From Naganishia liquefaciens (taxonomy: Eukaryota > Basidiomycota > Tremellomycetes > Filobasidiales > Filobasidiaceae), in assembly GCA_013423385.1 (NCBI GenBank), contig BLZA01000021.1, positions 124,001-188,000 of the forward strand: a DNA stretch of 64,000 nt, written 5' to 3'. The notes below the pieces were generated by a model that worked only from the letters and a program-made list of their open reading frames with translations, had not been told where the DNA came from and made no database searches. The position numbers were made by a program, and so were the translations under genes. Shown here one piece after another: positions 10,491 to 22,650 of this stretch (the stretch's first letter is position 1; every line of letters begins with the position of its first letter).

Positions 10491-13400
10491 CCCCCCCACC
10501 TCTTCCCCTTCTAGAGGTCCCCCAAAAGGCTTCAAACTCAAACGAAAACGCTCCCTGGACGAAGACCGCTCGGACCCGGCCTCGTACCGCACCCACGATC
10601 CCCAGCGACGCGACCTCCCCTCGCCCGCATCGCCCAGACGTTCGTCCTGCGGCGGAGACGGACGGGCGGCGCCATCATCCGCCGGAACCTCGCCCGAGCT
10701 CGGAACGGGTCTTCAGTGGTCTGCCATTCGGACTGGGATTACGCGGAGCGAGGACGGCATTGACGATGGGATCGTTCCCCCTCCCGGATCCGATCCCGCA
10801 CGCAGCACAACGCAGACGCACGAGGCCCGCGTTAACGGCACAACGATTCCCGTTCCACCCGCGTCCCATGACGGACCGCCGACAGCCGACCGGTCACGCT
10901 CGTCAGATGACGTTGGGTTTGCCGTTAGTGCGTTGGAGTCTCTGGCTGATGAACGGTTCTACCCCGTGCGAAACCGCGCCTCCGCGACGCCACCGCCGCC
11001 GATCGTGCAACCACGGACGCAAGGACAAGATCCCGAAGCAAGAACCCTCCCCGCGCCGTCGTCGTCGCCACCACCACCGCGCAGCACTTCTCCATCCCTC
11101 GTTCCACCCATCCTTCCCGCCGCCGCATCCACCGCGCCCGGCCCTCTCGCCGTTCATTCCATGCCGACGAGTTCACGGAATTCCGAGGATGGGATGGGCG
11201 ATGCCTCTGTGCGGCCCGAGAGCGGTGGCAACAGTGGCGGAGCAGCGCGAAGGGTGCATGCGGATCGGTATACGCAGGATCGGCTGTTGGCGGTTTATTG
11301 GACGCATATACATGTATGTTGCGTATGACCTTGTAAAGCTTGCGAGGAGAAAGATCTTGGTGCCAACACCCCCTCCCGCAGAACGTTTGGCCGCTGCTCT
11401 ACAAGCCCGAGTTTTACCCTTCCACGGTGCACAAACCGCTGCTGCTTGCCATGCTCGCCGCCGCATCCGCCATTCCAACGCCGGGCAAGACGATCCTGAA
11501 CGCCACCCAGGCCGAACAGCTGTTCGATCAAGCGCAAGATGCCGTCCTCGTGCGGCACGCCAATACGGCATCCCGTCCCACCACGGCGTCGACCGCTCCC
11601 GCGCGAGACCATTTCCACGAAATTTCGCCGGCGAAATCCAGCCTGCAGACGGTTCAGTGCTTGATCCTGTTCAGTCTGCGTCAGACGAGCAATGGGAACA
11701 AGAGTTCGGCCTACATGTGGTTTTGCCATGCGGCCGCGATGGCCCTCGAGTTGGGATTGCATCGCGTCGTCCTCGACAAGTCGAGGCATGTGTCACAGGT
11801 GAGAGCGCCCCCCCCCCCTCCCCGCCCCTTCCCTGACCTACTGCCGACCTCCCCCGCGCACATGCGCCCTCATCCTCGCCCCTCACTAGGCCGAAATTGA
11901 ATCCCGCTGTCGCGTGTTCTGGACATGCTACGTCCTCGACAAGTCCTTTTCCGAGGAAATGGGCCGTCCCGTGCTCCTTCGTGCATCGACCGCCTGCACG
12001 CCCTTGCCATCCTCGCTCGAGGCGGACGAATACGAGCTATGGCCGCCGCCCTCTGTCTCGCTCGGCCAGTCGTCCAAGTCGCGGTCCCGCTCGAGGGACA
12101 ACCAGCTGCATATCCAGCCGATGAAGTCGCGCACGATTACGTGCTTTAACGCGACCGTGCGTCTCGCCCACATTGTCGAGCAGTGTCTTGATCTCGATAA
12201 CGAACTCTTGCTATCCGTGCCGACAATAACAACGCCAGAGAGTCGGCAGCTGTATGTGATGGATGAAAACACCAAGCAAGAGGAACTTTCCAGAATCGAG
12301 AGGCTCAAGGAGCATCTGTCGAGACGGCTCGTGGACTGGTGGGATCACTTGGATCCCGACTTGCGCGTCGACCCAACGGCCAAAGTCTGTCCGCCCATTC
12401 ATTTCGTGGTCAATTGTAGTGTAAGTCGGTCCAATGTTGCCCAAAACGCCGCAATCCGCGCTGACGGCCAGGCGACAGTGGTACTACTCGGCCACCATAT
12501 TCCTCCATTCGAAGAATATCGGGCCCAAACCCCCACCTGGGGCCGAATCAGAGGGGTACGAAGCCTCCCACCGCATCTGCTCCGAGGCGGCCGGAGAAAT
12601 CGTCGCCCTTCTCCGATGCCTTGACAACTTCAAAATCTTGGTCCCCGCCAGCAGCGATCTCATTCATATGCTCAGTCACGCCGCGTTGGTATGTCCCTCT
12701 CGTCTTCAGAGTCATCCCCTTCTTCTCGGCTGACCTCGTCGATTTCCCAGTTCCACGCTTACCATGCGGCGATACCGCAAAATGAATATGCGGCATCGGC
12801 AGAAGCCAATTTTCAGCAATGCTGCCTTTGGCTACAAGAGATTGGCAAGGTTTGGGCCCCGGCCTCGGTCCAGCGCCAATTCTTCGAGGGATGTGAGTTC
12901 TCGATATTTTTCGTTCAAAGTGAATGTTAGGCTGAACGGCAGACGATAGTGGTCAAGGGCGGGAAAGAGCTGACGGCAAAGAACAGAAATATGGTACGTG
13001 TCAAAGCCATAGATCGGTTGTCCTATTCTGACGTATTGTTCGGCGTCTTATCAGGGATCACAGCCGACGGCGCCTCAGACCCTCTCGGCTCTTGCTGTTC
13101 TTTCGCCGACCCAAGTCCTGCAGCGCTCACCGGCCATGTCAAATTCTTTCTCACAAGCAAGTCCTAGAATACCTCAAATTACTCGGCCTGCCGGGGTATG
13201 TGGATAGGGCCGGTTGATCGCAAGATGGCTAACGTGTCCGGTCCTCAGGCGGCTTCTGCTCAAACAAGCATCATGAACGTTCCCGATTCGAGCGACCTCT
13301 TCCGAGTCCGCGCTCATTTCTGGAACGAATTTCTCCCCAACGCGGAGCAATTCCACGCGGACAGGCGCGAGAGCGATTTCGGAACGTTTGCCACCAATGT

Positions 13401-13662
13401 TTCCGAGGATCTGGGTTCCCTGTACGATCTGAGCGCATTCGGTCAATCTGGCCCGTCGGGATATTCGCTCGGTCGGACGACGCTCAATGAAGACGACCTG
13501 AACATGGCCGCATTCGCCACATTGGCACAGAATGGCCCTGCTGGCTTTCCTGCTGAGGCCTCAGGCAGCGTTGAAAGCACATCTCAGACCGTGAATAATA
13601 TCGATCCTTCCGACTGGTTGGTAGCATACATGCTTGACTCGATTCAACAAAACAGGCCGTAG
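10491..13662 (+). CDS. Fungal-specific transcription factor (5' end missing in gap)
   Basis: A regulator of the fungal Zn2Cys6 superfamily by its middle domain. The readable part starts with a basic patch (KGFKLKRKRS) and a long Pro/Ser-rich region. After the intron at about 11314 comes the fungal_trans domain: YWTHIH, then NVWPLLYKPEFYPS, SLQTVQCLILFSL, AYMWFCHAAAMALELGLHR and CRVFWTCYVLDKSFSEEMGR. Later exons carry an acidic, Ser-rich tail ending at the tag codon at 13660. About eight introns are needed. No Zn2Cys6 cluster is visible; it most likely lies in the 224-base gap. It sits in the middle of the amine/amino-acid gene block and may regulate it (inference). The superfamily is fairly sure; target genes and inducer are unknown. 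Confidence 0.8.
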
Positions 13663-13853
13663 CCAGACCGAGGTGTCTAAATCGTTGTATCGTCAGAACA
13701 AGTTGTATAACAGTGTATTTATTGCGAGCGCATATGCCGATATCACTTCGGCAAACATAGGGAGGATTGCTAGCTTGGATATCGTAGAAATGGTCTCATT
13801 TGACATGTTCCACAATGTTGACATTTCTTTTTCGCCAGCCTTTTCCAGACCGA

Positions 13854-15433
13854 TCACAATTCGCTGTGTCGTCGAGTCTCGCTTTCTTCCTCGGCCTGCA
13901 CCAGCCGGGCATCTGTACCTAGGGCGTACAGACACAAGAAGTCATAGGCACAATCGGCTGCCGCGATAGCGGAGATTTCGGCTGAGCGAAGCACGATCAG
14001 ATTCAAGTATGGATACGAGCGTTCAGGCAAGTAACGTACCGTTGGTGTCGTACGCGGGCGACAGCTCGACAATGTCGAAAGCCACAACGTTGAGGCCTTG
14101 CAGGGACTGAATGATTCTCCGGAGCTCGCGAGATGTCCATCCGCCGGATTCAGGAGTTCCAGCTGTTGAGCAGGTATCACGGTGAGGTCAGATACTGTGC
14201 TGATTCGGGACGGAGCCGTCTACTTACTGGCCGGTGCTGTGCTGGGATCCATGACATCAACGTCCAAACTAATGACAACGGGCGAGTCTCCGATACGTTG
14301 TTTTATTCTTCGAACAACCTCTGGCACGCCAAGGTCATCGATATCGAAGGCGTGAACTAGTTGGAAGCCAGCAGTGACATCGTCCTCTAGATCGGTAGGT
14401 CCCTTCGAGTTACAACAGCGTCAGTCGGCGCAACTTTGAAGTGACACTCTGCAAGTTGCTTACGGTGAATCGCGTTCGTATACCAGCGTGAATCGATGAA
14501 TTAGGCTTGATGTACCCCGCTTCATACGCATGCCAGAAAAAGGTGCCATGGCCAATTTTGTTCTGGCCTGAAAGCGTTCGATAACGGTTAGGATTCCAGC
14601 TATATCGGCACCAAGGTAAGGTCAGCCGCGAGCGTCTTGGTGTGCGCCGAGATGCGTTATTTACGTGTCAATATGAGCGTCGAAGTGGATGACGGAGACA
14701 GGCCCATAGACTTCGTGAAGACTTTGCAGAATGGGCAGGACCTTTGGTGTAATGAGTCAAGTCAAATTCCGTACCCAAGCGCTCCCGATTGCTATACTCA
14801 CAATTGTATGATCACCACCCAGCGTCACCATACGAGGATGATATTCCCCGTCTAGGCCTTTGGCGTATCCCAGATCGCTCATCCGCTGTGGGGAGACGAC
14901 TTTGCGGGAAAGAAGCGAAGAGTAGGCCGCCCGAACTTGATCTATGGCCACGGCAGGGTCATTGGGAATGACGGGAACATCGCCGCAATCGAGAACACTG
15001 AGCTTTCCATCATAAGGGTTGATCCCCAGCGTTTGTGAATAGCCTCTCGCAGTCGCTTGACGTCGAGACCCTACATTTCATGTGACGAATCAGTCGTGAA
15101 CCGGGAGCGTTGCAAAACCGACTTACCGCTCCTCAAGCCGTAAGGTCCAAACCTCGCGCCTGAAACAAGGTATCAGATAAAGAGCAACGCCAAGCAGTCT
15201 GTCGACTAACCCGGTCTAAATGTCACCGCCGAATCATAGGGTATGCCAATGATAGCGAGATCGAGCGGAAGCTCGGGATTGTCGAGACAGCGTTGATGCT
15301 CGAGATGCGCAAAGGTTGCTACTCCTGCAAAGGCGGGGTCGGGGAACCCGCCGTACTTGTCCATCCACGCATCGGCTTTGACGACTGATGACAAGGCGAG
15401 AGTAGCAATTACTGCAGCGGCGGCTTTGACCAT
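13854..15433 (-). CDS. Agmatinase/arginase-family ureohydrolase with signal peptide
   Basis: Hydrolyses agmatine (or a related guanidino compound) to putrescine and urea using two Mn ions. The product is about 390 residues in several exons. The first 20 or so residues ([20 protein letters not shown]) form a signal peptide, so the enzyme is probably secreted or enters the secretory route. Metal-ligand motifs are complete: [14 protein letters not shown] and SLDVDVMDP. The family block [19 protein letters not shown] forms only after the intron near 13991-14045 is removed, with A-E joined across it. The C-terminal tail is acidic. The next gene upstream is a GABA-type permease transcribed in the same direction. 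Agmatinase is favoured over arginase by the [11 protein letters not shown] and GTPESGG blocks; another guanidino substrate is possible. Confidence 0.88.
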
Positions 15434-16227
15434 TCTGAGCGTGCTGAGCGATTTGTAAGTCGAGTATGCGCTTGTGCAGGATACGGTCGAGCGAAAAAGT
15501 CCAAGACTGAATGTTGCCTCAACTTGGCTCGAGATATTGCAAACCAATGATATACAATCGCTCGCATACACCGACACATCCTGCTCGAGGACCGTTCGCG
15601 AGCGTTGAGCCGCAGCGATGCTTAAAGCTTAACCGCAGGAAGAACTCGACCAGATGTATTTTGCCGTCTCGTCTGCATGTTCGTATTCGTCATATCTTTC
15701 GGATAAGCTTTCGGCTGAACCTGAAGAGCCGGTGAGTAATTGAGCCGCGCGCTAGAGAGGTGGTGTATTACAGGTGATCCAGCTCGCATTGTACAGTACC
15801 TGTCCATCTAGCTCCCAACCTAAGGTCTCGCCTGTACAAACGTACGCACACACGCAAAGCGGAGCATATCACGCGCTGAGCAGAATCATCTATCAGCCAA
15901 AAGCAACAAAGGACAATGAGGTCGCTCGGGTCTATTGCTTGGTAGGAGTCGCCAGAAGATGTTCTGCACAGGCTCCCAGCCCCTGTGCCTAACAGGCCAG
16001 TCTGGACAGGCCGTCTTGTAGTTTGTTGCATGGGAATGTTATGCTAACGATCTCAGCGTAGACCCGAAAGTGAAGGCTGGAAAGCCCTCATCACGACTAG
16101 GCTATCAATATCAGCTAGGCTATCTTTCATTTGATACAAAATCGTGGAGAGCTTCTTTCACGATCACCGGACTATAAGCTACAACCTGGCTCTTGTATGA
16201 GGCCCTATATTTCTAGCCCTTACCACT
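15434..16227. other. Intergenic region: agmatinase promoter and permease 3' end
   Basis: About 790 bases. A tatat-containing stretch near 15550 lies about 115 bases before the agmatinase start. No supported gene. Confidence 0.5.
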
Positions 16228-18572
16228 TCACAAAACAGCCTCCTGCGTCCGTTGACTGCCTGTCTTTTTCGAGTCTCCAAAGTCTGAGCTATGTTGCATC
16301 GGCAGCTCCTCTGATGGCATGTCGGCCACGTTGTACTCGAGTATATCTGCGTCATGGGTTCGAGGTCCGGTGAAGAAGGTCTTGCCACCAATGCGTGGAA
16401 AGTACCAGTAGCTCAGTGCGAACGCCCAGACTGCAGCGGCAACGACAACCCTATTTTGCCATGAAAAAATGAGCTCGAGTTTTAGAGAGATTCATCGCAC
16501 TTACGCGTAATTCATCGTGGCAGCCGTGGGAGCAACATCAGCAGGGCTGTGAGCAAGCATACCGTCAACCCTTGTCCATAGTCGTGCGCCACGAGCTCAC
16601 TCACAAGCAAAAGATGACACAAGCAAAAACCATCCACACCAAGGCGATGATGGCGATAGGTTTCGAAAAGCGACCCAAAAACCACGGTCCGGGGACGAAA
16701 AGCTTGTCGCCGCTAAACACTCGGCAAGCGATGGGGATACCATAAGCCACGTCTTCGCGAGCGTTACAATCAGTCAGAAATCCCCCAAAAGACTGTTGGG
16801 TGCAAAGCGCTTACAAGGACCGATGATAGCCAGGGTGAAGATGGCGTTGATCGCTGCTTCGTCTGCGAATGCCAAAGCGCCCAGGGGTATCGAGAAACCG
16901 ACTATGAGCCAAACGGCTGGAAGAGAATGAGAGGATATATGAGCATTTCTTAGAGTTGCCTGATTATCACGGGAACCCACTTCGGACAGGAGTCTGCGTC
17001 TTTTCGTTCACAGAGTAGAAGTATTTGGAGAAAGGCAATGCTCCATCCCTCGCAAAGGCGAAGGCCTGGCGAGATGCTGGCAGGAGCAAACTGGCCGTCA
17101 TCATGATCTGAGCGACACACATGAAGGACCAGATTGCCAAAGAGCCGTCTCTGCCAAAGGCTGGTCACGAAATTGGATAAGTATGCCAAGAGTCGACCGG
17201 CCAGAGGGCGTACCTTGGAGGTATATGTATGCCAGCGGTTGTCCGATGTCCGAGTTATAGATCGCGAGTACATCGCGGCTTAACATGGAATGCCCAATTA
17301 GGAATCAGGAATTGTGCGCCGAGCGTCATGCTTACCCCATTGTCAATGCAAAGATAACAAGAAGGGCGAACCCGGATATGGTGGCGCTACCGATGGCTCC
17401 AACGATCGCCCAGGGGACAGCTGTAGCGGCGTTGGTAGCTTCCTCGGAAATCGAAACGGCCGAGTCGAAACTGCCTACAAAACCGGGTTTAGCATGACTC
17501 GAAGAAAGGTAGATTCGACTTCCATTAGACATACATATTGTCCACACGGGCGCCAAGAAGGAAAGAATGAAAGCGAAGCCATTGTTCCAACCCGTGAGAT
17601 TATCGAATCCACCGAATGTGTATGAAACTGTATTCAGGTTGTGACGACGAGCGATCGGCAGACCGATAATCGTAACGAGCATGAGTAAGACGTTGAGGAT
17701 GACATTGGGGGTCTGAAGGCGGCCCAAGGCTGTGGTCCCGAAAGCGCACAAAGCTCCGACAAACAAAAGTATCCCGACATATAGTCCGAACGTCTGAGCG
17801 GTGGTGGGAGAGAAGCTGGAGTCGGCGATAGAGCCTGCTGCGAAGATGATACCGGCGGCGCCCCAAGCGAGAGAAGACGTGGCGGCGATGTTGCCCAACA
17901 ATGAATTGTAACCAACCATCCAGGATAGAAGGTTACGATACTTGGGTGGCCCGAGCCGATGCGTCCAAAAGTAAAGTCCACCCCTGTGCGCAGAATATGC
18001 ATGAGATTGAATACCTTGCCCCGTTTGTTTGAGCTTACGATGTGGGCATACTACTTGCGAGGTCTCCCATTGCTAGGCCGACGAACAGGATCAAGCTTCC
18101 GGCTAGTAACCAACCCCAGGTCATGGCGACAGCGGATCCGTATGGGAGGTTGTACCAAATGGTTGAAGCGATGGAGGGCAATACTCCCCTGTTTGCGCGG
18201 CGGTATTTATAAGCAGAAGATATGGACCAGGGAGAAAAAACACTTGCATGATTGAGAATGCGAACCCAAAACTGGAGGAGGGTGGGGAGTCTGAACAGCA
18301 TGCTCTCGAAATTGAATCGCCTTTGACTCACGTCTCAAACATGCTAAAGTTTCGTTTGAGCTCCTGCTCGTAACCGAGCGCCTCGAGACGTGTCGCATCG
18401 TTGACCTGCGCGACTGTCGGAGTCTGCGTATCGAAGTTCTTTCAGCACGCCTCTCCAGCCGGACCTTGCAAATCAGGCCAATCGCTAAGATGCTCACAGT
18501 ACTGATGACTTGTACAATCTCGTTTGTGAAGGAGTTCACATTCTTTGTTTTGCTACTTGAGGAAACGCTCAT
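16228..18572 (-). CDS. Amino acid/choline/GABA permease (ACT family, Uga4-like)
   Basis: A membrane transporter of the APC superfamily. Members import or vacuolarly store GABA, choline or polyamines. The product is roughly 530 residues in about ten exons with twelve expected membrane segments. Conserved blocks: LGYEQELKRNFSMFETFGFA, MGVLPSIASTIWYNLPYGS, GDLASSMPTSGGLYFWTHRL, the SWMVGYNSLLGNIAATSS helix, SFDSAVSISEEATNAATAVP, ARDGALPFSKYFYSVN and a final helix leading to SYWYFPRIGGKTFFTGP. The tail ends ...RTQEAVL. The start at 18572 gives a Ser/Lys-rich leader; the first intron boundary is uncertain. It is divergent from the copper amine oxidase and tandem with the agmatinase, which suggests amine or GABA as substrate. 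The family is clear; the substrate is inferred. Confidence 0.87.
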
Positions 18573-19326
18573 ACCTTTGAAGAGGTATGAAGTGATACGG
18601 TATTTACGTTACTGACAGGTTGACGGAAAGTCGACTAAATGATTGTTCGACGACAAGCTGCTACGGAGAGTGGTCTTGTCTTCAGTAAGAAGCATATATG
18701 TCTGAGCGTTCTAGCTGGTTGTCGGTCATATCCACTACAGAATCCAGGGACCCACCCACTATCTCTAGCTCTATCGCTTGCGGCTTGATATGGAGGAACT
18801 CGCTCGAACACCTCTGAGGTCACGAGAGCAGTGCGGATACCTCTTGTCAATCCGCCTGCTTCTACCGGTTAAGTTGTTTGCCTTTGCAAAATGGGCATGG
18901 GACCGGCTGGCAAAATGTCAAAGTAGGAGATAAGGATACAGCGAACGGGAGAATACCCCACATCTGCCCCGCGTTCAAGGCTTTCGGATGCGAATTTGCA
19001 GTTGATATGCTGTTTGATCACATTTTTCGGGCGAGCCGGGTAATCCGTCAGGGTCGGAACGATAATGCGTTGAGCTTCTGCCTCGCCTAACGTCCGCCTG
19101 ATGGCCGGGAAATTCATCCGTCTTGAGATTTAGGCGCGAGGTCCATAGTGATTACGGCTAAACTCAAACGGGCAAACTATTGAATGTCAGTGTCACGGTT
19201 AGATTGACTCGAGCTCGAACTTACGCCAATATGGCACGCAGGATAACTAGTCAGCAGCAGGACGAACGGGTTCTTTTGAATATATAATATCACCGACCTG
19301 TGTCGAGCAGAGAGAGAATAGCCAGA
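18573..19326. promoter_or_regulatory. Shared promoter of the GABA-type permease and amine oxidase
   Basis: A 754-base divergent promoter. A canonical tatataa lies at 19281-19287, 40 bases before the amine oxidase ATG. HGATAR matches occur at 18759-18764 and 18771-18776 (minus) and 18928-18933 (plus). Three in this length is close to chance expectation. One promoter could co-regulate both genes. Confidence 0.5.
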
Positions 19327-22207
19327 ATGAGCCTCAGTACCTTGAATACTGATCAGTCCAACCCATCATCCACCATGCCCATCGCATCAAATATGATTGC
19401 CGACTTGAAGATCTCGGACTCGACTCATGCTCATCCTTTGGATCCCTTGACCGCTGCAGTGAGTGGCGATCAACGCAGATACATCTTGCCCCGACGCTGA
19501 AACTTTCTTTGTTTGAAGGAAATCCTGCTCACATCCAAGGCTGTCCGCACACATTCCAGCAGCCTGCCCGTTCCCCTAGAGCGCCTGCTCTTCAACTCCA
19601 TCTCTCTTCGAGAGCCACCCAAGCTCTCCGTGCTCCGGTACATGGGCATTGTACAGGACCCTGAAGTCAAGGCTGCTTCGAGTGAAATCAAGCGACAAGC
19701 CATCGTGAGTCCCCGTGCCTCTGACAGCGGAAATGTCTTCCGCTTATAAGTTTCTCATTCTCCAGGTCCATCTGCTGGATTCTGCTACAGCACGTGCGTT
19801 CGAGGCTATCGTCGACCTACCAACAAATCTTCGTGATGGAGTGCAGGTCGACGTTCCCTTTGTTTCGGATTGGGTGGCCCTGGAAGGCACAGTCCAGCCT
19901 TCGCTCCAGGTCGAGGAGCTCTTATGGTCGGAGGAGATCTGCCGAAAGAACCCAGAGATCGCCAAAGCTGCTCGAGCTGTTGGCGTCGAGCCAGAGAACC
20001 TATATGTAGACGGTGAGTGGTCAGCGCCTAACTTTGAGAATCAAGTACTCATTCCTCAACTTACAGGTTGGTGTATCGGTATCGACGAGCGATTTCCGGA
20101 CCGTCGATTGCAGCAATGCTTTTTGTTCACACGATTGAGGCCGGAAGACAACCTGTATGCTCATCCCTTAGACTTCATTCCTGTCATTGGTATGTCAAAC
20201 AGACACGGGTTCTCGCAATACTTTGGCTTACGGAATTGTTCCAGATTCTTACACTGGAGAAGTCTTAACAATTGACTACCCCCATGTGAACGCAAAGGAC
20301 GCTCCATCTTCGGCGGAAGCGCACGCAGCTCATCCTCCCCGTGAAAGGATTCCGCCTCCCATGGAACCACACAACTACCTTCACTCCGAGTTGGAAGTGG
20401 ACGAACCGGGATTCAAGGCGAGAGAAGGCTTGAAGCCGATCGACATTCTGCAGCCGGAAGGCGTATCGTTCAAGTTTGATGGACGAACACTTGTTTGGCA
20501 GAACTGGAGAATCCATGTCGGATTCAACTACAGGTCAGTTTGAAATCCTTCCTGAGTTGAATGCGTACTTACCAGAATGCAATTTACAGAGAGGGCATGG
20601 TCTTGTCCCACATCACGTATGACGATGGCACGAACGGAACTCGACCTCTGTTCTACCGACTTTCTGTCGCTGAGATGGTTGTTCCTGTAGGTTTCGCGGG
20701 ATCAAACTCCTCTTGATCAATCTGAAACGCAAACTGACACGCTCCTTGTTCTTGCTTTTGTCCTCCTCAGTACGCGAAAACCACCTTCCCACATCACCGC
20801 AAACAGGCTTTCGATACTGGGGAGTACGGCATCGGAGCTTTGGCCAACAGTTTGGCCCTGGGCTGTGACTGCAAGGGCAAGATCGCCTACCTTGACTTTG
20901 ACATGGTCCGTACCTCAGTCGTGCAGCCGCAATGATGCCAAACTGAGTGATGCAATACAGTGCAACCGAAAGGGTGACATTGAGACAATCAAGAATGCCA
21001 TCTGCATCCAGTAAGTATCGGTCGTACCGAACATCCGGCAGCCGGCTTATCTTACTGACGCCGATACTCTTTTGCAGCGAGGAAGACGCTGGTATCTTGC
21101 ACAAGCACACCGACTTTAGGACGAACCAGGCGCAAGTGGCAAGAAACCGAAAGCTGATCATCTCCTCGATCTGCACCGTCGCCAACTACGAAGTGAGTGC
21201 TCGAAATCACATTCTGGTGTGGCAATTGTTAATTGACTGGGTGCCTAGTACGGTTTCTACTTCACCTTTGATCTCGCCGGAGCCGTGGAACTGGAAGTCA
21301 AGGCGACCGGAATCGTGAACGCATACCTTCTCGCCGAGAACGAATCCAAGGACCCAGCTCACGAGGTCGTCGTCGCACCCCGCATCGCTGCGCAGCACCA
21401 TCAGCACATCTTTTCGCTTCGAGTCGACCCGATGCTGGATGGGCTGAAGAGCCAAGTCGTCCAGGTCGATGCCGTGCAGGATGAAGGAGATGTCGGAAGT
21501 GATTCGAATTTCTACGGCAACGGCTTCTACAACAAGAAGACTGTTTACCGAACGGCCAAGGAGAGCGTGACCGATTACGACTGCCGAACTGGACGAATGT
21601 GGTCCATTGAAAACCCAAATAAGCAGCATCCGTACAGTGGCAACAATGTTGGTTACAAGTTGGGTAAGTGACAGTTTCAAGCAGGAGTCCTCCATAGCTG
21701 ATCAGTATTGGTAGTCTGCCGAGACATGCCTCCCCTTCTCGCCAAGCCGGGATCCATTGTCTGGAACCGAGCGCCATTCGCCAGGCACAACGTGAGTGAC
21801 AACTCAACAAAAGCAGATCAGCAATACTGACCTTCTCTCTCCAGATGTTCGTAACACCTTACGCCGAGGACGAACTATATCCTTCGGATATTCACATCAA
21901 CCAACACCCAGGAGGCGACAACTTTGGCCTCGCCGAATGGGTCAACCGTGACGCCTCCATCATCAACGAAGACGTCGTCGTCTGGGCGTCATTCGGTATG
22001 ACCCACTTCTCGCGACCGGAAGACTGGCCGATAATGCCAGTGGAGATGCTCAGAGTGCATCTCAAGCCTTCGAGCTTCTTCATGCGCAATCCCGGGTTGG
22101 ACGTACCATCTAGCGCGGATGTCAAGTCAAAACTCGCCAAGGATGCCTTTGAGTCAAATAATGGAACAAATGGCAAAACCAACGGGTCAAGCTGTTGCAA
22201 AGCCTAA
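19327..22207 (+). CDS. Copper amine oxidase (primary-amine oxidase)
   Basis: Oxidatively deaminates primary amines to aldehyde, ammonia and H2O2 with copper and topaquinone. The product is about 720 residues in about twelve exons. The small N-terminal domains ([20 protein letters not shown]) are followed by the catalytic domain: [34 protein letters not shown], then the TVANYE site whose Tyr becomes topaquinone. Copper ligands are the HQHIF histidines and the later His in [17 protein letters not shown]. The C-terminus ends SSCCKA, so there is no SKL-type peroxisomal signal. I chose ATG 19327, which directly follows a TATA box. The neighbours fit putrescine or other amine use. The family is certain; the substrate is inferred. 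Confidence 0.93.
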
Positions 22208-22650
22208 GGGAGGTTCCCATGTAAAGTAACACCAACGCATACATACTACAGAGAAAGTTGTACAAGAGGCCTATTCTCCAAGGATATTTATTTACTATTA
22301 GGATTCAGCCACTCATAAAACAAATTCCCTCGTCCGCAATCCGTTCAGCAGCCTTGTCCAAACTCGTCAACGATGCCTTGGCATACCTGATATGGCTACC
22401 AAATGCTTAAAGAGATGACTGGTGGAACGACATTGTGTCGCCTCGACGAATCACCTCGTTGCAGATCGCAGCGGAAGCTACCTGTATGAGTTCTCAATGA
22501 AAGCGACCAGATTTTTCGGGATAATTGGTGCATGGGACCGTCTTTGCCAGAGTCACTAGTAAAATCGGGGAACATGCATGGCTCCGGCATATCGTACAAC
22601 TGGTCGTCCTGACTTGCAGCCAATGGCATCTGCCGGCTAGGACGGCATCA
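22208..22650. other. Intergenic region between convergent genes
   Basis: About 440 bases holding the 3' untranslated parts of the amine oxidase and the PXMP4-like gene. No supported gene. Confidence 0.6.

Noticed and set aside
10181-11836. 551-codon frame running through the assembly gap
   Set aside because: It is open only because unknown bases are counted as sense; the frame with the transcription factor domain is a different one.
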